Source: Aphodoplasma sp045626925
Lineage (GTDB): Bacteria; Bacillota; Clostridia; UBA1381; UMGS1253
DNA: 18,901 nt
Reading direction: 5' to 3'
Assembly (NCBI GenBank): GCA_045626925.1
Contig: JAZUQZ010000028.1
Location: 1-18,901, forward strand
Of the stretch, positions 15,126-18,901 are shown one piece after another. Each line of letters opens with the position of its first letter. Position 1 is the stretch's first letter. Under the pieces are notes generated by a model, which did not search any database, was not told where the DNA came from, and saw only the letters and a program-made list of their open reading frames with translations. The position numbers and the translations under genes were made by a program.

Positions 15126-15833
15126 TTATTTAGATACAATTGTGCCTATCTTTTCACCGCAGGCTACACGAACAATATTGTCCGGATCATCAAGCCCAAA
15201 CACTAAAATCGGGATGTTATTATCCATACAAAGTGAAGTTGCAGTCGAATCCATAACGCCCAAACCGCGATTTAACACATCTATATACGAAAGCTCGTCG
15301 AAGCGTACTGCATCCGGATTTATATTTGGGTCCGAATCATAAACACCATCGACCTTCTTCGCAAGCAAGATAACCTCTGCATCGATTTCTGCTGCACGAA
15401 GAGCCGCCGCAGTATCTGTCGAAAAAAACGGATTGCCTGTACCACAACCAAAAATCACAACTCTGCCGGCTTCAAGATGATGCATAGCGCGTCCACGAAT
15501 GTACGGCTCTGCAATCTGACGCATTTCAATAGCCGTCTGAACGCGTGTCGGCACTCCCTTTGACTCAAGCGCATCTCCAAGAGCAAGCGCATTGATTACT
15601 GTTGCAAGCATCCCCATATGGTCAGCTCTTGTGCGGACCATATTCTCGCCCGTTCTGCCACGCCAAAAGTTTCCGCCACCAACAACAATTGCAATTTGAA
15701 CGCCTAAATCTATACATTTTTTAATAGATGACGATATAGATGAAAGCGTTTCAGGATTTAATCCTGTTTTATTCGCTCCGGCAAGTGCCTCGCCGCTCAC
15801 CTTCAAAAGAACTCTTTTATATTTTGCCTGCAA
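15126..15833 (-). CDS. pyrH: UMP kinase (TTG start)
   Basis: PyrH phosphorylates UMP to UDP. The frame extends to an ATG at 15887, but a GGGAGG site (15843-15848) lies 9 nt before a TTG at 15833. Starting there gives 235 aa, the usual size, and places KYKRVLLKVSGEALAG at the very N-terminus as in other UMP kinases. Bacterial UMP kinases belong to the amino-acid-kinase fold: the glycine loop VVGGGNFWRG, the UMP-binding ADHMGMLATVINALAL, and the ATP region GTGNPFFSTDTAAALRA are all present. It follows a tsf terminator, so it probably has its own promoter. A TTGACA box at 15895-15900 is visible, but I find no good -10 partner. Confidence 0.96.
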   Translation of the reverse strand: MQAKYKRVLLKVSGEALAGANKTGLNPETLSSISSSIKKCIDLGVQIAIVVGGGNFWRGRTGENMVRTRADHMGMLATVINALALGDALESKGVPTRVQTAIEMRQIAEPYIRGRAMHHLEAGRVVIFGCGTGNPFFSTDTAAALRAAEIDAEVILLAKKVDGVYDSDPNINPDAVRFDELSYIDVLNRGLGVMDSTATSLCMDNNIPILVFGLDDPDNIVRVACGEKIGTIVSK

Positions 15834-15908
15834 AATAATCAACCTCCCAAAAATTTTAAAATATGTACCCAACTGTGCATATATCAAAAATCTCTGTCAA
15901 AAAGTGTT

Positions 15909-15941
15909 AAAAAAAGGGAACACACAAGAATGTGTTCCCTT
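15909..15941 (-). terminator. Intrinsic terminator downstream of tsf
   Basis: An 11-bp perfect stem (15914-15924 with 15931-15941, AAGGGAACACA and its complement) has a 6-nt loop. On the minus strand seven Ts follow (15915-15909). On the plus strand the stem is followed by As, so the signal is one-directional and ends rpsB-tsf transcription. Read-through into pyrH is possible but should be reduced. Confidence 0.88.
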
Positions 15942-15951
15942 AAAAAAGCTG

Positions 15952-15990
15952 GGTAAACGGGAACAAAATACCTGTCCCTTTTATTTTACC
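15952..15990. repeat. REP-like imperfect palindrome
   Basis: Outer arms GGTAAA (15952-15957) and TTTACC (15985-15990) enclose an inner pair, GGGAACA (15959-15965) with TGTCCC (15973-15978), paired apart from one bulged A. On the minus strand the core reads GGGACAGGTATTTTGTTCCC. Similar words recur as interspersed palindromes in clostridial genomes, from memory. It lies between the tsf stop codon (15992) and its terminator. Confidence 0.4.
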
Positions 15991-15991
15991 A

Positions 15992-16879
15992 TTATTTTAT
16001 CATATTTGCAACTTCATCTGCAAAATTATCTTCTCTTTTTTCAATACCCTCGCCTTTTTCAAAACGAACAAAGTTTATAAGCTTAACGCCTTTTGATGCA
16101 AGATACTTTTCAACCTTAAGTTCGCTATCTTTAACAAACTCTTGTTGTAACAAACAATTCTGCTCATAGAATTTGTTAATCTTGCCACCAACCATCTTCT
16201 CAATGATTGCATCAGGTTTGTTTGCATTTTTGGGGTCTTCCTTGATTTGTGCCATAATAATATTTTTCTCTTTTGCAAGATCCTCTGCAGGAACAGCATC
16301 AGATGAAAGATATAACGGATTTATAGCTGCAATCTGCATTGCTACATCTCTTGCTGCCTCATAACAAGCCTCATCAGCAAGACTTCCCTCAGCTTCAACC
16401 AAAACGCCAATTCTTCCACCGCCGTGAATATATGAACAAACATTTCCTTCAATTCTTGCAAATCTTCTGATGTTCATATTCTCGCCGATTTTTGCAATCT
16501 TCTCTGTAAGAGCATCACGAACGCTTTGCTCGCCATAAAGCTTCTGCTCCATAAGAGCCTCAACATCAGCAGGATTGCCCTGCGCAATTTTCTTTGCAAC
16601 ATCAGAAACAAAAGTGCGGAACTCATCATTTTTTGCAACAAAGTCAGTCTCCGCATTAACCTCAACCAAAACGCCTACATTGCCATCAACATAAGCCTCA
16701 ACAATACCCTCTGCAGCAATTCTGCCCGACTTTTTAGCAGCAGTAGCAAGCCCCTTCTCTCTCAAAAACTCAATAGCCTTTTCCATATCGCCATTTGACT
16801 CTGTAAGAGCTTTCTTACAGTCCATCATACCACAGCCTGTTTTTTCTCTTAAATTTTTAACATCCATTGCACTAAACAT
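15992..16879 (-). CDS. tsf: Elongation factor Ts
   Basis: EF-Ts is the nucleotide exchange factor that regenerates EF-Tu-GTP. The 295-aa protein has the N-terminal UBA-like domain with LREKTGCGMMDCKKAL (10-25) and the core signature ETDFVAKNDEF (77-87), whose TDFVAKN contacts the EF-Tu GTPase domain. The full two-subdomain core follows (IGVLVEAEG near 157-165 begins the second repeat-like part). Length is close to that of E. coli EF-Ts, longer than the short forms in some bacilli. The start at 16879 has AGAGG about 10 nt upstream and leaves the usual few residues before the UBA domain. It follows rpsB, as in almost all bacteria, with a hairpin in the 113-bp gap. Confidence 0.97.
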   Translation of the reverse strand: MFSAMDVKNLREKTGCGMMDCKKALTESNGDMEKAIEFLREKGLATAAKKSGRIAAEGIVEAYVDGNVGVLVEVNAETDFVAKNDEFRTFVSDVAKKIAQGNPADVEALMEQKLYGEQSVRDALTEKIAKIGENMNIRRFARIEGNVCSYIHGGGRIGVLVEAEGSLADEACYEAARDVAMQIAAINPLYLSSDAVPAEDLAKEKNIIMAQIKEDPKNANKPDAIIEKMVGGKINKFYEQNCLLQQEFVKDSELKVEKYLASKGVKLINFVRFEKGEGIEKREDNFADEVANMIK

Positions 16880-16929
16880 TGGTAATCATCCTCTCATTAT
16901 ATAAAAATTATCTTTTATTCTAAAGCAAA

Positions 16930-16969
16930 GCGGCCTTTGCGTCTTTACGCAAAAGACTTAAAAGACCGC
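16930..16969 (-). promoter_or_regulatory. Hairpin between rpsB and tsf (possible attenuator)
   Basis: The outer arms 16930-16935 and 16964-16969 pair over 6 bp with one wobble on the minus strand (GCGGUC/GGCCGC). The inner perfect stem is TTTGCGT/ACGCAAA (16936-16942 and 16947-16953) with a 4-nt loop. After the structure only short T runs follow, so this would be a weak terminator or an RNA-stability element that sets the ratio of S2 to EF-Ts. E. coli has a terminator/attenuator in the equivalent rpsB-tsf gap. Function here is inferred. Confidence 0.5.
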
Positions 16970-16992
16970 CGTAATACCGATTTAATACAAAA

Positions 16993-17730
16993 TTAGTTTT
17001 CCTCGTCTGCGCTCTCATCAGCATCAACGCCAGCATCAATCTGCTCGCCCTGTCTGCCTTCGATAACAGCATTTGCAATAGCCTCAGCAACAAGCTTTAC
17101 CGCACGGATAGCATCATCGTTGCCCGGAATTACATAATCAACTTCTTCCGGATCACAGTTTGTATCAACAATTGCAACAACAGGAATACCAAGCTTTTTA
17201 GCCTCAGCAATAGCTATTTTTTCTTTGCGTGGGTCAACAACAAAAAGTGCACCCGGAAGCTTCTTCATATCTTTAATACCGCCAAGATACTTCTCAAGCT
17301 TTTCACGCTCTGCCAAAAGATTGCTTACTTCTTTCTTTGGAAGAACATCAAATGTTCCATCCTCTTCCATTTTGTTAAGCTGGCTAAGTCTGTCGATACG
17401 CTTTTTAATTGTCTTAAAGTTTGTAAGCATACCACCAAGCCATCTTGCGTTTACATAGTACATACCAACACGCAAAGCTTCTTCTTTGATAGAATCCTGC
17501 GCCTGTTTCTTTGTTCCTACGAACAAAACATCGCCGCCATTTGCTGCAACTTCACGAATGAAATCGTAAGCCTCTTCTACCTTCTTTACGGTTTTCTGAA
17601 GGTCGATGATATAAATACCATTTCTCTCCGTAAAGATGTACTCTGCCATTTTTGGGTTCCAGCGTCTTGTCTGATGTCCAAAGTGAACACCTGCTTCAAG
17701 AAGCTGTTTCATTGAAATTACATTTGCCAT
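16993..17730 (-). CDS. rpsB: Small-subunit ribosomal protein S2
   Basis: S2 is a late-assembling protein of the 30S subunit. A GTG-initiated extension to 17742 is possible, but GGAGGTG (17740-17746) precedes the ATG at 17730 by 9 nt. The protein then begins ISMKQLLEAGVHFGHQTRRW after MANV, exactly as in other bacteria (245 aa). Other conserved parts are WNPKMAEYIFTERNGIYIIDL, WLGGMLTNFKTIKKR and PGALFVVDPRKEKIAIAEAK, with GIPVVAIVDTNCDPEEVDYVIPGNDDAIRA. A short acidic tail (DADESADEEN) ends it. It is the first gene of its transcript, behind a strong promoter and a long leader that may mediate autoregulation by S2. Confidence 0.97.
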   Translation of the reverse strand: MANVISMKQLLEAGVHFGHQTRRWNPKMAEYIFTERNGIYIIDLQKTVKKVEEAYDFIREVAANGGDVLFVGTKKQAQDSIKEEALRVGMYYVNARWLGGMLTNFKTIKKRIDRLSQLNKMEEDGTFDVLPKKEVSNLLAEREKLEKYLGGIKDMKKLPGALFVVDPRKEKIAIAEAKKLGIPVVAIVDTNCDPEEVDYVIPGNDDAIRAVKLVAEAIANAVIEGRQGEQIDAGVDADESADEEN

Positions 17731-17880
17731 TTTACATAGCACCTCCGGGTTTTATTTTTTTCGCCAAAGCTTCTGCACTGTGCGATAATACCTCCGCCCT
17801 GGGCATCATTTTCGGGAACCGAATAAGCATTCAAAATCCGGCACCACCCTCAAACTTACAAGGCGTGTGTATTTTTATAC
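17731..17880 (-). ncRNA. rpsB 5' leader, candidate ribosomal-protein leader RNA
   Basis: From the predicted start point near 17880 to the rpsB ATG there are about 150 nt of untranslated, comparatively GC-rich sequence in an AT-rich region. It contains complementary pieces, for example TTCGG-TTC-CCGAA and GGGTG with TGCCC, with AUUUU/AAAAU nested between. It has two GGAGGT words (17790-17795 and the working site at 17741-17746), so alternative exposure of a decoy and the real ribosome binding site is conceivable. S2 is known to repress rpsB-tsf through its leader in gamma-proteobacteria, and leaders exist in some Firmicutes. I cannot match this one to a known family. Confidence 0.5.
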
Positions 17881-17886
17881 CACAAT

Positions 17887-17915
17887 AGAATAACATATTT
17901 ATATACAAAAATCAA
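17887..17915 (-). promoter_or_regulatory. rpsB-tsf promoter
   Basis: The minus-strand -35 TTGATT (17910-17915) and -10 TATTCT (17887-17892) are exactly 17 nt apart in very AT-rich DNA, with A/T tracts upstream (17916-17940) that resemble an UP element. The predicted transcription start is near 17880. This is the clearest promoter of the housekeeping block. Confidence 0.8.
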
Positions 17916-17972
17916 GAGTTTTTTTAATTTTTTTTACTTTATTGCACTTTTTCTTAATATAAGCAACAACTT

Positions 17973-18680
17973 TTAAACATTTGACGGCACACCATAAGAC
18001 GAAAAAGCAAATGTTGCAAGACGAACATCATACACCTCTACATCACTTTTCCCCGTCATATAATGTAGTGACTCAAGATTTTGCGCACCGGATATAAACT
18101 TATCCGCTAACTTCTTAACGCGACGCGTCGAATCCTCATTATTGCTAAAATCATATAACATAAGCAAGCCACATATTGTATCAAGCGGCTCTCCCTCATA
18201 TCCAAAATCGCCACAATCGTATTTCTCAAGTGTATCAAGATACTCATCAATTATACTATAACACTCTTTATAACGGTCTATTCCCCTGCTGTCATGCTGC
18301 TCAAAATATTCCTCCGGCCAAAAGCTACCCGCAAACATTTCACACAAACACTGTTCAAATGGGTTTTTGTCGTCAATTTTATACTCATATTTTATCGCCG
18401 CAAGCTTAATTTTTTGCTTATATTCATCCGATATTGGGAGCTGTTTATATATGCGCAAAAGACTCAAAAGCCCAAAACAAGCATCCTCTTGTCTTGTATT
18501 GATTTTTTCAAGCAAAAAGTCAATTATTTTATAATCATACGGCTCAAAACAACTGTTTTCATAATAACGAGCAAATATCATCCCGCCCGAATAAGCCGTC
18601 AGTTCATCAAACCCACTGATTTTTTTCATAATTTCAGCCGTGCGCGTCTTTTTTATTCCTTGATTGCTAATCAAAACCAT
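17973..18680 (-). CDS. Unrecognised 235-aa soluble protein
   Basis: I do not recognise this protein. It is probably cytoplasmic (no signal peptide or membrane segment) and mostly helical. It is acidic with many Tyr, Phe and Cys. The middle contains an aromatic-rich stretch with conserved-looking GSFWPEEYFEQHD (about 118-130), and a second block, CGDFGYEGEPLDTICGLLML, lies near 156-175. The regular spacing of helices, such as DYKIIDFLLEKI and ACFGLLSLLRIY, would suit a helical-repeat fold, but that is a guess. The ATG at 18680 has AAGGA 6 nt upstream and a promoter behind it. It stands alone between a probable surface-protein gene and rpsB, with codon use and signals like its neighbours, so it looks like a real native gene. 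Confidence 0.75.
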   Translation of the reverse strand: MVLISNQGIKKTRTAEIMKKISGFDELTAYSGGMIFARYYENSCFEPYDYKIIDFLLEKINTRQEDACFGLLSLLRIYKQLPISDEYKQKIKLAAIKYEYKIDDKNPFEQCLCEMFAGSFWPEEYFEQHDSRGIDRYKECYSIIDEYLDTLEKYDCGDFGYEGEPLDTICGLLMLYDFSNNEDSTRRVKKLADKFISGAQNLESLHYMTGKSDVEVYDVRLATFAFSSYGVPSNV

Positions 18681-18711
18681 ATCACATCCTTAATATACAA
18701 GCTACTTTATA

Positions 18712-18740
18712 ATCTTATCACATTTGATACATAAAATCAA
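18712..18740 (-). promoter_or_regulatory. Probable promoter of the 235-aa protein gene
   Basis: The minus-strand -35 TTGATT (18735-18740) and -10 TAAGAT (18712-18717) are 17 nt apart and lie about 30 bp before the start codon. The preceding gene ends in a terminator right upstream, so a promoter is needed here. The -10 box is only a partial match. Confidence 0.5.
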
Positions 18741-18747
18741 TACAAAC

Positions 18748-18780
18748 AAAAAGGACTGTACCAAATTGGCACAGCCCTTT
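18748..18780 (-). terminator. Intrinsic terminator of the gene at the right edge
   Basis: Arms 18750-18762 and 18768-18780 form a complete 13-bp stem with a 5-nt loop when read as minus-strand RNA, two pairs being G-U. On the plus strand the same two positions are A-C mismatches, so the structure is built for minus-strand RNA. Five Ts followed by GTTTG complete it. Confidence 0.85.
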
Positions 18781-18801
18781 AATTTTAAATCTTATTTAGA
18801 C

Positions 18802-18901
18802 TTACTCTGCAGAATATGTAGCTGTTAGTTTATCTGAATATAACTCATAGATATTACCACTCAAATCCTTATAAACTACATATGCTTTTGCATACCATGT
18901 G
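18802..18901 (-). CDS. C-terminal end of a probable surface protein (cut by window edge)
   Basis: The last 32 codons are visible. They begin TWYAKAYVVYKDLSGNIYEL and end at TAA, followed 22 bp later by a terminator. Tails of the form 'AKAYVVY-D-GN...YSD...' recur at the ends of clostridial secreted or S-layer-associated proteins with beta-sandwich domains, from memory. A surface location is therefore likely, but the identity cannot be told from this fragment. The frame is open to the window edge. Confidence 0.6.
   Translation of the reverse strand, partial: TWYAKAYVVYKDLSGNIYELYSDKLTATYSAE

Noticed and set aside
17732..17830. 32-codon upstream ORF in the rpsB leader as a leader peptide gene
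   Set aside because: It has no usable ribosome binding site, and its last codons simply read through the rpsB ribosome binding site. A frame of this length can arise by chance, so it is mentioned only as part of the leader finding.
1..18901. CRISPR array, tRNA, rRNA, prophage or phage-defence operon
   Set aside because: No regularly spaced repeats, no tRNA-like or rRNA-like sequence and no phage or defence genes other than the phd-doc pair were seen.

Overview
All recognisable genes lie on the minus strand, in AT-rich DNA with standard bacterial signals (AGGAGG-type ribosome binding sites, TTGACA/TATAAT-like promoters, TGA used as stop). The gene order rpsB-tsf-pyrH-frr-uppS-cdsA-dxr-rseP-ispG-polC, the Gram-positive replicative polymerase PolC, and SLH-domain surface proteins point to a low-GC Firmicute of the class Clostridia, probably an uncultured or gut-type lineage. 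I cannot name the genus.

Right part (about 4480-18901): a housekeeping block. From right to left (the direction of transcription) it holds the C-terminal end of a probable surface protein with its terminator, an unrecognised 235-aa protein with its own promoter, then rpsB behind a strong promoter and a roughly 150-nt structured leader, and tsf followed by an intrinsic terminator. After that come pyrH, frr, uppS, cdsA, dxr, rseP, ispG, polC and a sugar-phosphate-isomerase-like TIM-barrel gene, ending at a hairpin terminator (4486-4520). The block serves translation (S2, EF-Ts, RRF), UMP kinase, isoprenoid and undecaprenyl lipid supply (DXR, IspG, UppS), phospholipid synthesis (CdsA), membrane proteolysis (RseP) and replication (PolC). 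Several genes have longer open frames than their real starts. Ribosome binding sites place polC, cdsA and rpsB at internal ATGs and pyrH at an internal TTG.

Left part (1-4480): an accessory region. It holds a phd-doc toxin-antitoxin pair with a promoter/operator palindrome and an internally deleted IS200-family element. The element keeps both end hairpins, the hairpin that hides the transposase ribosome binding site, and the first 18 codons of tnpA. Next are a two-gene unit (membrane-anchored coiled-coil protein and SLH/InlB-repeat surface protein), two doubtful small ORFs, and a small membrane protein that starts at TTG. Diverged copies of a short motif (TAGATGCCA, 15 nt, GTTC, 3 nt, TTAAGTT) flank the toxin-antitoxin pair, and half-copies flank the small membrane-protein gene, suggesting a cassette-like or repeat-mediated origin.

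The observations most worth following are the minimal IS200 derivative, the repeat family flanking the accessory genes, and the rpsB leader. I did not find a clearly new multi-gene system.
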